A DNA stretch of 64,000 bases. Origin: Sphingopyxis sp. HIX (GTDB lineage Bacteria > Pseudomonadota > Alphaproteobacteria > Sphingomonadales > Sphingomonadaceae). Both the position numbers and the translations under genes were made by a program. Below the pieces are notes generated by a model, which ran no database searches, was not told the DNA's origin, and saw only the letters and a list, made by a program, of their open reading frames with translations. Below, piece by piece: positions 1-7,741 of the stretch. The stretch is taken from contig NZ_LNSB01000009.1 in NCBI RefSeq assembly GCF_001468285.1, forward strand, positions 1 to 64,000, in the 5' to 3' direction. Every line of letters starts with the position of its first letter. Within the stretch, counting starts at the first letter, position 1.

Positions 1-201
1 GGGTGCGGCCGCCTTGGGCGCGGGCTTCGCCTTTTCGGTCGCCTTCACGGGCGAGGGGCGCGATTTCAGGCCCAGGCGATGCGCCTTGCCGATCACCGCA
101 TTGCGGCTGACGCCGCCGAGTTCGTCTGCGATCTGGCTGGCAGTCAGCCCCTTTTCCCACATGCTGCGCAGGCTTTCGATGCGCTCGTCGGTCCAAGACA
201 T
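1..201 (-). CDS. gcrA: GcrA-type cell cycle regulator, N-terminal part only
   Basis: The reading frame starts at 201 and runs off the left edge, so only about 67 N-terminal residues are visible. They begin MSWTDERIESL and continue with a helix-turn-helix segment containing TASQIADELGG and NAVIGKAHRLGL, which is the hallmark of GcrA. In alphaproteobacteria GcrA binds sigma-70 RNA polymerase and activates promoters carrying methylated GANTC sites, linking transcription to replication. After the HTH the sequence turns Lys/Pro/Ala-rich, as in the family linker. The C-terminal sigma-binding domain lies outside the window. The gene is divergent from the ABC permease; 109 bp separate the two starts. 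Confidence 0.93.
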   Translation of the reverse strand, partial: MSWTDERIESLRSMWEKGLTASQIADELGGVSRNAVIGKAHRLGLKSRPSPVKATEKAKPAPKAAAP

Positions 202-310
202 GCTTCAAATCCTTATCATTCCGCGTGGCGGGTCAGTCGCCGGTCCCTTCGGACCCTCGCGTCGCCGGCCAGCTTGCGGGAAAGTCGGGGAGGCGATAGG
301 CGAGAACGCC

Positions 311-1195
311 ATGAACGACCAGCCCCAAATTTCACGCCGCGACTCGGGCGTTTCCTCGGGTGATTTCGCCGCGACTCCGCCCTTTGCGGAACCCGGCGTG
401 CCGCATATCCGGACACTGAACGTGCCGGGCATGCAGGCCCTATATGTCAAGGAGGTGCGCCGCTTTTTCAAGGTGCAGCTCCAAACTATCTGGGCGCCGG
501 CGATCACGACGCTCCTTTTCCTTGTCATTTTCACCGTCGCGCTGGGCGGGGCGGGGCGCACCGTGATCGGCGTGCCCTTCGCCGACTTCGTCGCGCCGGG
601 CCTGATCATGATGGCGATGCTGCAAAACAGCTTCGCGAACAGTTCCTTCTCGCTGCTCGTCGGCAAGATCCAAGGAACGATCGTCGACTATCTGATGCCG
701 CCGCTCGCGGTGGGCGAACTCATCATCGCGCTGATCGGCGCCGCGGTGACTCGTGCGATCCTTGTCGGCCTTGCCCTGTGGCTCGCGATGCTGCTCTGGC
801 CGGGGGTGCATGTGATGCCCGATCACCTGTGGGCGGTCGCGGTGTTCGGCATCCTCGGCGCCGCGATGCTGGGCTTTCTCGGGCTGATCACCTCGGTCTG
901 GGCCGAGAAGTTCGACCACGCTGCGGCGGTGACCAATTTCGTGGTGACGCCGCTCGCATTGCTTTCGGGGACCTTCTACGCGATCGACCGGCTGGCACCG
1001 ATGTTCCAAGGCATCGCGCATGCGAACCCGGTCTATTATGCGATCATGGGCTTTCGCTACGGCTTCATCGGCACCGTCGATTCGACGATCGCGAACCCGA
1101 TCCTGACCGCGATCCTCGTGCTCGTCGGGGTCAATCTGGTGCTGGGGCTTTTGACCTATCGCCTGCTAGCTTCGGGCTGGAAGCTGAAGGCGTAA
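311..1195 (+). CDS. ABC-2 type transporter permease
   Basis: The protein is 294 residues from the ATG at 311. A longer in-frame extension back to position 14 overlaps gcrA antisense and has no gene-like character. A soluble N-terminus of about 55 residues is followed by six hydrophobic segments, beginning at WAPAITTLLFLVIF. The family motif region around LLSGTFYAIDRLAPMFQ and HANPVYYAIMGFRYGFIG is typical of ABC-2 permeases of the DrrB/NodJ kind, which export lipids, polysaccharides or drugs. No ATP-binding subunit is adjacent in this window, so the partner ATPase must be elsewhere. The substrate cannot be assigned. Confidence 0.88.
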   Translation: MNDQPQISRRDSGVSSGDFAATPPFAEPGVPHIRTLNVPGMQALYVKEVRRFFKVQLQTIWAPAITTLLFLVIFTVALGGAGRTVIGVPFADFVAPGLIMMAMLQNSFANSSFSLLVGKIQGTIVDYLMPPLAVGELIIALIGAAVTRAILVGLALWLAMLLWPGVHVMPDHLWAVAVFGILGAAMLGFLGLITSVWAEKFDHAAAVTNFVVTPLALLSGTFYAIDRLAPMFQGIAHANPVYYAIMGFRYGFIGTVDSTIANPILTAILVLVGVNLVLGLLTYRLLASGWKLKA

Positions 1196-1204
1196 TCGCT
1201 CGCT

Positions 1205-1588
1205 TCAGTGGCGGTGGATCGCGCGGAGGCGATAGCGACCGCGCTCGATCCCGTCGAACATCGCCTCGATCTGCGGATGCTCGACCGGCCCGCGATCACC
1301 GTCGGCGACCAGATTCTGCTGGCTGACATAGGCGATGTAGGACGAATCCTCATTCTCGGCGAGCAGATGATAGAAGGGCTGCTCCTTCGACGGGCGCATG
1401 CCTTCGGGAATGGCTTCATACCATTCGTCGCTGTTCGCGAAGACCGGGTCGATGTCGAACACGACGCCGCGGAAATCGAACATGCGGTGGCGCACGATAT
1501 CGCCGGGCGCAAAGGTCGCGCTGCCGATCAGCGGCGGGGCGATGCCGCCGGTGTCCACGGTGGACTCGGAAAGGGATTTGAACGTCAT
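1205..1588 (-). CDS. hspQ: HspQ / YccV-like hemimethylated-DNA-binding heat shock protein
   Basis: The 127-residue protein contains the YccV/HspQ core FAPGDIVRHRMFDFRGVVFDIDP, then EQPFYHLLAEN and the C-terminal YVSQQNL. In enterobacteria HspQ is a heat-inducible protein that stimulates Lon-mediated degradation and was first described as binding hemimethylated oriC DNA. The start at 1588 gives an N-terminal extension of about 25 residues (MTFKSLSEST) relative to the core. A GTG nearer the core cannot be excluded. It converges with the ABC permease: the two stops are 9 bp apart. Confidence 0.88.
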   Translation of the reverse strand: MTFKSLSESTVDTGGIAPPLIGSATFAPGDIVRHRMFDFRGVVFDIDPVFANSDEWYEAIPEGMRPSKEQPFYHLLAENEDSSYIAYVSQQNLVADGDRGPVEHPQIEAMFDGIERGRYRLRAIHRH

Positions 1589-1682
1589 ATGATGAATCTA
1601 TGACGATCCCGCAGCGATTCAAGTGGATATGACGCCGCGCCGGCCCAGCCAGCGCCGGTCCGCATCATGGTCGATAAGAAAA

Positions 1683-1772
1683 TGGAGGAGAGTGAGGGAT
1701 TCGAACCCTCGGTACCGTTGCCGGCACTTCGCATTTCGAGTGCGACGCTTTCGACCACTCAGCCAACTCTCC
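1683..1772 (-). tRNA. tRNA-Ser (anticodon CGA)
   Basis: Read on the minus strand, the sequence begins GGAGAGTTGGCTGAGTGG and ends ACTCTCC-T-CCA. The 7-bp acceptor stem (1766-1772 with 1687-1693) is perfect. The anticodon stem TCGCA/TGCGA encloses loop CTCGAAA, giving anticodon CGA (reads UCG). The long variable arm is a class II feature and fits serine. The T arm GAGGG-TTCGAAT-CCCTC is intact. CCA is encoded. The discriminator base is U rather than the G seen in the second tRNA-Ser of this window. Confidence 0.95.
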
Positions 1773-2115
1773 TCGCTGAGGCAGACGCCCCTAGCGGCGG
1801 CATTTCGATATGGCAACCCCTGCGCGCGTCACAAAGTTTCATTTGGTCAGAAGATCCAATGAATATAACCGGATAGGCCTTGTTTCGCGTGCAAGAGCGC
1901 CATGGTTAAGCACTTGCTAGCCATGGGCAATACTGCCATGAAGCGATCAGGAGGGCCCGGCTTCGTGGGGAGCCGGCGAATCCCCGCGTCCGGCGGGGGC
2001 ACGCGCGACACGGTCGAAGCGCGCATCCCGTCACGATCGACGTTATTGAGTGGGACTATGCCCCTGCCGCCGGCCGCCGGCCGAATGCGAGGAGGGCCAT
2101 GATGGGGGAATATTT
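1773..2115. other. Intergenic region upstream of the beta-helix genes
   Basis: This 343-bp stretch lies between tRNA-Ser and the first beta-helix gene. It contains short ORFs without gene-like features, a GC-rich inverted segment near 1957-1975 (GGCCCGGCTTCG...GAGCCGGC) and an imperfect palindrome around 1910-1926 (CATGG ... CCATG). I see no convincing -35/-10 pair. It presumably carries the promoter and 5' leader of the gene at 2116. Confidence 0.5.
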
Positions 2116-3090
2116 ATGACCAGAAATATGTTTCGTGGCCTGATGGCCGCCTCCGTGGCGATGCTTGCACTTCCGCTGGCGACGCCCGCCTCGGCGCAGG
2201 CGACGCGCACCTGGATCTCGGGCGTGGGCGACGATGCCAATCCGTGCAGCCGCACCGCGCCGTGCAAGACCTTTGCCGGCGCCATTTCGAAGACCGCCGC
2301 TGGCGGCGAGATCAACTGCCTCGATCCGGGCGGTTTCGGTGCGGTGACGATCACCAAGGCGATTTCGCTGATCTGCGAGGGCGAGCTCAACGGCGTCCTC
2401 GCCTCGGGCGGCAACGGTATCAACATCTCGGCGGGAGTGAACGACGTCGTGCTGCTCAGCGGCTTCGACCTGCAGGGCTTCGGTTCCGGCGTCAACGGCG
2501 TCCGCTTCAACACTGGGGCCGGGCTGCACATCCGCAATTCGATCATCCGCGGTTTTCGGGGTAGCACCGGCTTTGGCGTCAACTTCCAGCCGACGACGAC
2601 GACCGGCTCGTCGCTGACGCTCGAAAATGTGACGATCGTCGACAATGGCAATGCGGCAGGCGTCACCGGCGGTGTCCTGGTCCAGCCGGCCGCCAACGTC
2701 CCGGCGAACATCCTGATCGCAAACAGCCGGATCGCCGACAACAATCGCGGCGGTATCCGCATCGACGCGAGCGCCGCGGGCTCGAGCGTCAAGGGCTCGA
2801 TCTCGGGTAGCGAGATCGTCGACAGCCAGATCGGCGTCTATGCCCGCTCCGCGCCGGGCGGCGGGACCGTCAACGTCACGCTCGTCGACTCGGTCGTGAG
2901 CGGCAACGGCAGCACAGGCGTGATGGCCGAAGATGCGCTCGCGACGATCAACGCGAGCGGCAACACGGTCACGCAGAACGGCAATGGTCTGCGCTCGCTG
3001 ACCGGCGGCATTCTGGTCAGCTTCGGCGACAATGTCGTGGTGGCGAACAACACCAACGGCAGCTTTACGTCGACCCAGGCCAAGCAGTAA
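2116..3090 (+). CDS. Secreted right-handed parallel beta-helix repeat protein (copy 1)
   Basis: The protein is 324 residues from the ATG at 2116. The upstream in-frame extension was rejected because the next residues form a classical Sec signal peptide ending ATPASAQ (cleavage near residue 26). The mature N-terminus TRTWISGVGDDANPCSRTAPCKTF is a signature of a common alphaproteobacterial beta-helix family. It is followed by short repeating strands with Asn/Ile/Val ladders (ILIANSRIADNNRGGIRI, VTLVDSVVSGNGSTGV) and ends in LVSFGDNVVVANNTNGSFT. Such folds often bind or cleave polysaccharide, but no catalytic residues can be assigned. It forms a tandem pair with the gene at 3164. Confidence 0.85.
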   Translation: MTRNMFRGLMAASVAMLALPLATPASAQATRTWISGVGDDANPCSRTAPCKTFAGAISKTAAGGEINCLDPGGFGAVTITKAISLICEGELNGVLASGGNGINISAGVNDVVLLSGFDLQGFGSGVNGVRFNTGAGLHIRNSIIRGFRGSTGFGVNFQPTTTTGSSLTLENVTIVDNGNAAGVTGGVLVQPAANVPANILIANSRIADNNRGGIRIDASAAGSSVKGSISGSEIVDSQIGVYARSAPGGGTVNVTLVDSVVSGNGSTGVMAEDALATINASGNTVTQNGNGLRSLTGGILVSFGDNVVVANNTNGSFTSTQAKQ

Positions 3091-3099
3091 GCAGTCAGA

Positions 3100-3126
3100 G
3101 GGCCGGTGCCTTCGGGGTACCGGCCC
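3100..3126 (+). terminator. Hairpin between the two beta-helix genes (possible attenuator)
   Basis: GGGCCGGTGCC pairs with GGTACCGGCCC (11 bp with one G-U) around a short TTCGG loop, 9 bp after the stop of copy 1. A T-rich tract (CCCTTTTTCC) begins only about 9 bp after the stem, so termination is probably partial. It may instead stabilise the upstream message. Confidence 0.5.
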
Positions 3127-3163
3127 GATGCCTTCCCTTTTTCCTTCTCGACATCGGAAACCC

Positions 3164-4123
3164 ATGACCCTCAAGACGGGCGCCCTGCTGGGCGCAGCCG
3201 CCCTGGTCGCCGGAGCGCTCGGCTTTGCTGCACCCGCGACCGCACAGGCGACGCGAACGTGGGTTTCGGGTGTCGGCGACGACCTCAATCCGTGCAGCCG
3301 GACGGCGCCATGCCGGACGCTCGGCGAAGCATTGTCCAAGACCGCCGCGGGCGGCGAGATCAACTGCCTCGATCCCGCAACCTTCGGACCGTTCACGATC
3401 ACCAAGTCCGTTTCGATCATTTGCGACGGAGTCCCAGGCGGGATCCATGTCGAGTTTGATGATACGGATCAATTTGCCGCGATCATCGTGGATGCAGGTG
3501 CGACGGATAGCGTCCTGCTCAGCGGCATCAACCTTCGCGGCAACATGCGGGCGGGGCAGGGCGGCATACAGCTGAATTCGGGTGGCGCGCTGCACGTCCG
3601 CAACTCCACCATCCATTCGCTCGGCGGCAGCGGGGTTGCCATTCTCGGCGCCAGCACGGTGGTGCTCGAAAATATAGCGCTCAACAATGTCGTTGAAGGC
3701 GTCGCTGTTCATCCGCTTTCCGGAGGAACGGTAAATTTTGGCATCAGCAATGTGCAAATGACCAATCTTGTGTTCAACGGGATTTCCATTGCTTCACTGC
3801 CGGCCACAGCTAGCGTCAAAGGCACCATGTCGGACAGCCTGATCGGTGCATCGCGTTACGACCCCAGCCACGGCATATCGGTTGAAGCCTCGAGCGGGCA
3901 AGTCCGGCTTTCCGTCGAACGCAGCCTCATTTCCGGACAAGAGCTAGCCGGAATTCACGCCGAGGGCAGCGGGGCGGCCATCACCGTCAGCGACAGTGTG
4001 ATTTCGCACAATTCTGTTGGCCTGAATGCACAAAACGGGGCGGCGTTGGTCAGCTTCGGCGGCAATATTCTGGTCGGGAATACAGACAATGGCAGCTTTA
4101 CCGGCACCAATCTGAAAAAATAG
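3164..4123 (+). CDS. Secreted right-handed parallel beta-helix repeat protein (copy 2)
   Basis: The protein is 319 residues from the ATG at 3164, with a signal peptide ending APATAQ. The mature start TRTWVSGVGDDLNPCSRTAPCRTL is nearly identical to copy 1, and so is the end, LVSFGGNILVGNTDNGSFTGT. The middle is strongly diverged (GISNVQMTNLVFNGISIASL), which is the pattern of tandem duplication followed by change in the helix surface. The gene ends 15 bp from the stop of virB11 on the opposite strand. A surface or secreted role is likely; substrate or partner is unknown. Confidence 0.85.
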   Translation: MTLKTGALLGAAALVAGALGFAAPATAQATRTWVSGVGDDLNPCSRTAPCRTLGEALSKTAAGGEINCLDPATFGPFTITKSVSIICDGVPGGIHVEFDDTDQFAAIIVDAGATDSVLLSGINLRGNMRAGQGGIQLNSGGALHVRNSTIHSLGGSGVAILGASTVVLENIALNNVVEGVAVHPLSGGTVNFGISNVQMTNLVFNGISIASLPATASVKGTMSDSLIGASRYDPSHGISVEASSGQVRLSVERSLISGQELAGIHAEGSGAAITVSDSVISHNSVGLNAQNGAALVSFGGNILVGNTDNGSFTGTNLKK

Positions 4124-4138
4124 GCGAACTCGCGCGGA

Positions 4139-5140
4139 CTAGTCGCCGCGCAGTTTCACTTCGCTGATGTGCCGCCTGCCGCCGCTGCGGCCGAGCTGGA
4201 CGAAGACGTCGACCGTCGAATGTACATAATGATGCACATCGGCGCGCGCGAGCTGGCTGCCCGCTTGGAGCACGAGCAAGGTCAGCTGTTCGATCGCTCG
4301 TTCCGGGCTGTCGGCGTGGATCGTCGTCATCGACCCCGGATGGCCGCTGTTGACCGCGCGCAAGAAGGAAAAGGCTTCGACTCCGCGCAGCTCACCGAGA
4401 ATGATGCGGTCGGGACGCAGGCGCAGCGAGGCGCTGAGCAGATCCTCGGCGCTCGTGTGTGTTTCGCCCAGTGCACTGCGCGCCGCGAGCAGCCCGACGG
4501 CATTTGGATGATGGATCGTGATCTCGGGCGTATCCTCGATCAGGATCAGCCGCTCGCGCTCGGGCACCTCGCGCAGCAGCGCGTTGAGGAAAGTGGTCTT
4601 GCCCGACGAGGTGCCGCCCGAGATCAGCACATTTTTACGGTTCTGCACCGCGGTACGGAGCAGCACAGGGATGTCGCCCGCATCGAGCAGTTCGTGGAGC
4701 CGCCGGTCGAGATCGTCCTTGTCGCCGATGCGCCCCGGCTTGGTGGCGGCAAAGGCACCGCTATCGGCATAATCGTTGAGCCGAAGGTCGGGCGACACAT
4801 GCTTGCGGATCGCGAGCACCATGCCGCCGCGCGTCGCGGGCGGCGCGACGATCTGGACGCGCGCGCCATCGGGCATGGTCGCGGAGAGCAAAGGATGCTC
4901 GCGGCTGATCCCTTGGTGCGACAGCGCCGCGATCTGGCGCGCGAGGCGTTCGAGCAGGACCTCGGTGAGCGCGGGCAGGTCGTGCGTCTCGATCTTGCCG
5001 CTCAACGATTCGGCCCAGGCCTCGCCGGGACGGTTGACATAGATGTCGGTGACGTCGTCGCGGGCGAGCAGCGGCGCCAGCGGCGCGAGATAGCTGCGAA
5101 AAAAGACGCGGTCGTCCGGCAGGGCCGCGACTTGGCCCAT
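4139..5140 (-). CDS. virB11: VirB11-type secretion ATPase
   Basis: The 333-residue protein is a hexameric traffic ATPase of type IV secretion systems, acting at the cytoplasmic face of the inner membrane. Walker A GGTSSGKTTF lies at residues 175-184, followed by Walker B-like LILIEDTPEI, the Asp-box region LRLRPDRIILGELRG and the His-box GHPGSMTTIHADSPERA. The N-terminal domain (about residues 1-140) matches the VirB11/TrbB pattern, including VNRPGEAW and LSATMPDGARVQ. It is the last gene of the virB operon. Its start codon overlaps the stop of virB10 by one base, which suggests translational coupling. Confidence 0.95.
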   Translation of the reverse strand: MGQVAALPDDRVFFRSYLAPLAPLLARDDVTDIYVNRPGEAWAESLSGKIETHDLPALTEVLLERLARQIAALSHQGISREHPLLSATMPDGARVQIVAPPATRGGMVLAIRKHVSPDLRLNDYADSGAFAATKPGRIGDKDDLDRRLHELLDAGDIPVLLRTAVQNRKNVLISGGTSSGKTTFLNALLREVPERERLILIEDTPEITIHHPNAVGLLAARSALGETHTSAEDLLSASLRLRPDRIILGELRGVEAFSFLRAVNSGHPGSMTTIHADSPERAIEQLTLLVLQAGSQLARADVHHYVHSTVDVFVQLGRSGGRRHISEVKLRGD

Positions 5141-6210
5141 CAGCGGCGCTCGACCCCCGAGAAGTCGAGGTCGCGCGCGACGAAGACGGAGATGCTGGTC
5201 CCCTGCGCGACCTTCAGCGTCGGGGCGATGTTGGTCGGTTGCGGGCGTTGTGTCCCGGTCCCGCCGGGCAGGATCACGACAGGCGAATTGGTCGCGCTCG
5301 CCGCGGCGTTGACGCCGATATCGAGCACCGACTGCAGGATTGCCTCGCCGAAACGCGAGAAGAAGTGGCTGTTGACCTTGGCCTTGATCCCGCCGCGCCC
5401 GAGCGGATCGCCCGAAGGCGAGTTGAGCTGGATCGTCGCGCCGTCGGGGCGGATCAGGCGGGTCCAGGTGATGAAGGCGCGCTTCTGCCCCTGCGTCGCT
5501 TCGGAGCGATATTCGCCGATCAGCCGGCTGCCGCGCGGAATGAGGATGCGGCTGCCGTCGAAGCCGCGCACGTCGCGCGAGACGACCGCGCGCGAGAAGC
5601 CGGGGCGCGAGCTGTCGAGCGGGGTTTCGAGCACCGCGGGGATGAGCGAACCCTGCACGACGGTGGTGCCGCGATTGGCGAGCACGCCGGCGCGGACGCG
5701 GCTTGCCTCGGCGGCGCCGGCGCCGCGCTGCTGCGCGCCGTCGCCGTCGCTGCCCTGCGATCCCGCTGCTGCGGCCCCGCCAGCGCCATCATAGACGAGG
5801 ACCGACCCGCCGCCGATCGCGCGCGGCGGGGCGGGCGGCCCCTCATAGCTTGGCGGTGGCCCCATCGGCGCGGGCTGCGGCATATATACGACTTGTGGCG
5901 GCGGGGGCGGCGCGCTGGGCGGCGCGGCTGCGGGGCCCTCGACGAACGGTGCGGGGAGCAACTCGGGCGGCTGCGGATAGTCGGGCAGCGCGAGCGGCGG
6001 CGGCGCCGAAATCATCGCGACTTGGCCGCCGGTCACCGCGGGTGCTTCGGCGCCCTGACGGCGGCCTTCGAGGATCACGAACAGCAACACTGCGGCAAGC
6101 AACGCGAAACCGACGAGCAGCGGCGTCGGCAGGCCTTGGCGCGGGCGGCGCACGACCGGGGCATTGTCGGGCGCCGTGCGAGGGGTTTCGGAAGCAGTCG
6201 TATCGGTCAT
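5140..6210 (-). CDS. virB10: VirB10 type IV secretion core-complex protein
   Basis: The 356-residue protein has a short cytoplasmic N-terminus, one transmembrane helix (about residues 30-47, LLVGFALLAAVLLFVILEG) and a Pro/Ala-rich periplasmic stretch (residues 65-135, with PPPPPQVVYMPQP). The C-terminal TrbI/VirB10 beta-barrel domain includes GSLIPAVLETPLDSSRPG, GSRLIGEYRSEATQGQKR and NSPSGDPLGRGGIKAKVNSHF. VirB10 spans both membranes and relays ATP-driven changes to the outer-membrane pore. It overlaps virB9 by four bases. Confidence 0.95.
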   Translation of the reverse strand: MTDTTASETPRTAPDNAPVVRRPRQGLPTPLLVGFALLAAVLLFVILEGRRQGAEAPAVTGGQVAMISAPPPLALPDYPQPPELLPAPFVEGPAAAPPSAPPPPPQVVYMPQPAPMGPPPSYEGPPAPPRAIGGGSVLVYDGAGGAAAAGSQGSDGDGAQQRGAGAAEASRVRAGVLANRGTTVVQGSLIPAVLETPLDSSRPGFSRAVVSRDVRGFDGSRILIPRGSRLIGEYRSEATQGQKRAFITWTRLIRPDGATIQLNSPSGDPLGRGGIKAKVNSHFFSRFGEAILQSVLDIGVNAAASATNSPVVILPGGTGTQRPQPTNIAPTLKVAQGTSISVFVARDLDFSGVERR

Positions 6211-6905
6211 TTGGCGCGCGCCTGGCTACGGCGGACGGCGCGCGCGAGCTTGCCGTCGAGCCGGAAGACGAGGCGCGGGACGACCTCGTCGATGGTGAGG
6301 ATGCCGTCGCGCATCATCGCGTCGACCAGCTTTTCCTGGCCGAGTTCGTCGACGGTGTAGACCGCGGGCAGCGTTGCGTCGGCGTCCCACTGCATGAAGG
6401 TGCGGAGGCCGTCCTCGCTGATCGCCGAGGGGAAGAGTTCGCGCGTGCCCGTCAGCTTATAGAGCCCTTGGTCGACGCGTTGCTCGTCGGGCGGGGTCGA
6501 GACCGGCGTGGGTTCGGGATAGACGAAGCGGACGATCTGCGCATCGCTCCCGCCGCCGCCGCTCGACGGCACGAGTTCGAACAAATAGGTGCGCGTCCCC
6601 GTTACCACCGTCATGTTGGTGGTGATGCCATATTGCAGTGGCTTGATGAAGATGCGGTCGCCGCGGCGGCTGGGTGCCACCTGCCAAGCGCTGCTGTCGC
6701 CGAGCGCGATATTCTCGATCGTCTCGTCGGCCGAGATTTCGACCGTCAGCTGATAACCCGGCGTCGCGCTCAGGCGCACGACCTTGCCTTCGGCATAAGT
6801 CACCGCCTGGATCGACGCGTCGAGGCCGATCGGCACCGGATCGATCTGCGCCATCGCGGGCAAAGCACACAGCGCCGTGGTGAGAAGGGCGGCCGCGCGG
6901 ATCAC
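6207..6905 (-). CDS. virB9: VirB9 type IV secretion core-complex protein
   Basis: The 232-residue protein starts at a GTG (6905) that overlaps the TGA of virB8 as GTGA. The long open frame upstream is antisense-like noise over virB8. A signal peptide ends ALPAMAQ. The N-terminal domain carries YAEGKVVRLSATPGYQLTVE. The C-terminal domain carries YKLTGTRELFPSAISEDGLRTFMQW, the conserved region that inserts with VirB7 and VirB10 in the outer-membrane complex. No VirB7 lipoprotein gene is visible, so stabilisation of VirB9 here must differ or use a distant gene. Confidence 0.93.
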   Translation of the reverse strand: MIRAAALLTTALCALPAMAQIDPVPIGLDASIQAVTYAEGKVVRLSATPGYQLTVEISADETIENIALGDSSAWQVAPSRRGDRIFIKPLQYGITTNMTVVTGTRTYLFELVPSSGGGGSDAQIVRFVYPEPTPVSTPPDEQRVDQGLYKLTGTRELFPSAISEDGLRTFMQWDADATLPAVYTVDELGQEKLVDAMMRDGILTIDEVVPRLVFRLDGKLARAVRRSQARAK

Positions 6906-7741
6906 AGCGTGACCTGCGTCCCGTCGGGCATGACCTTGACCGTGTCGCCGCGGCGCGGACGGCTCGACGAGGGAGGTTGGGGCAGCGGTTGGCCGTCCGC
7001 CGCAACCGGAGCGGCGTCGGGTGCAGCAGCGGGCGTGGCCGTCGCCGCAGCAGCGGGCGCCGGCAGCATTTCGGGATCGCGGCGATAACGCAGAACCTGG
7101 AAGCCCAGCGGGTTGAACACCCGGTCCTCCTGCTTCATCGGCTCGCCGGTGTAGCGATAGCGGATCGTCGCGACCCAGCTTTGCGCAGGCTGCCAGTCGC
7201 CCGTGGCGTCGCGTCGGCGCGTGTCGAAGCGGATCAGCGCGACATTGGCGCTGACCGGCGACACGCTCTTCACCTGCGTCTCGACCACGGTCCCGCGCGG
7301 ATATTTGACCAGCGGGCTGGCCGTGCTGCCCGACTGCATCAGCGTCAGATAGTCGCTGCGCGCGCGGTCGGCGGACCAGAGCGCGACCTTGCGATAGTCG
7401 TTCTGCACCGAATCGACGTCGTAATTTTCGCGCGCGATGACGTACTGGACGAGGAAGCTCTGCGTCAGCGCGGTGTCGCCGCTGACCTTCGCCGGTGCCA
7501 GCGGGTTTAGCGCCTGGACATATCCGGTGTGGCGGTCGACGAGCAATGTATAGGGTTCGACCGTCTTGAGCGGAGTCAGGAAAACGAGCGCCAGCGCCTC
7601 GCACAGCGCTATCGCGGCGGCAACCGACGCGACGATCCACGCGGTGCGGCGCGACTTGCTCAGTTCGGCATGACGATCGGCGCCCCAGCTTTCGGCCGCC
7701 TGCAGATAATCTTCGCGGGTCTGTTTCATATCCTGTTTCAT
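6902..7741 (-). CDS. virB8: VirB8 inner-membrane assembly factor
   Basis: The 279-residue protein has a cytoplasmic N-terminus of about 32 residues, one transmembrane helix (AWIVASVAAAIALCEALALVFL) and a periplasmic NTF2-like domain. The domain includes VEPYTLLVDRHTGYVQ and NYDVDSVQNDYRKVALWS, typical of VirB8/TrbF. An Ala/Pro-rich tail of about 60 residues (PAPAAAATATPAAAPDAAP) extends beyond the usual family length. A second ATG four codons downstream (7729) is an alternative start. The gene follows virB6 with no gap. Confidence 0.93.
   Translation of the reverse strand: MKQDMKQTREDYLQAAESWGADRHAELSKSRRTAWIVASVAAAIALCEALALVFLTPLKTVEPYTLLVDRHTGYVQALNPLAPAKVSGDTALTQSFLVQYVIARENYDVDSVQNDYRKVALWSADRARSDYLTLMQSGSTASPLVKYPRGTVVETQVKSVSPVSANVALIRFDTRRRDATGDWQPAQSWVATIRYRYTGEPMKQEDRVFNPLGFQVLRYRRDPEMLPAPAAAATATPAAAPDAAPVAADGQPLPQPPSSSRPRRGDTVKVMPDGTQVTL

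Noticed and set aside
1904..1937. Imperfect palindrome (CATGG ... CCATG) as a regulatory operator
   Set aside because: Only about eight pairs with a wobble and no promoter nearby; could easily arise by chance.
4169..5794. A 541-residue plus-strand open frame opposite virB11 and virB10
   Set aside because: The opposite strand carries intact Walker, His-box and TrbI motifs; this frame has no recognisable domain.
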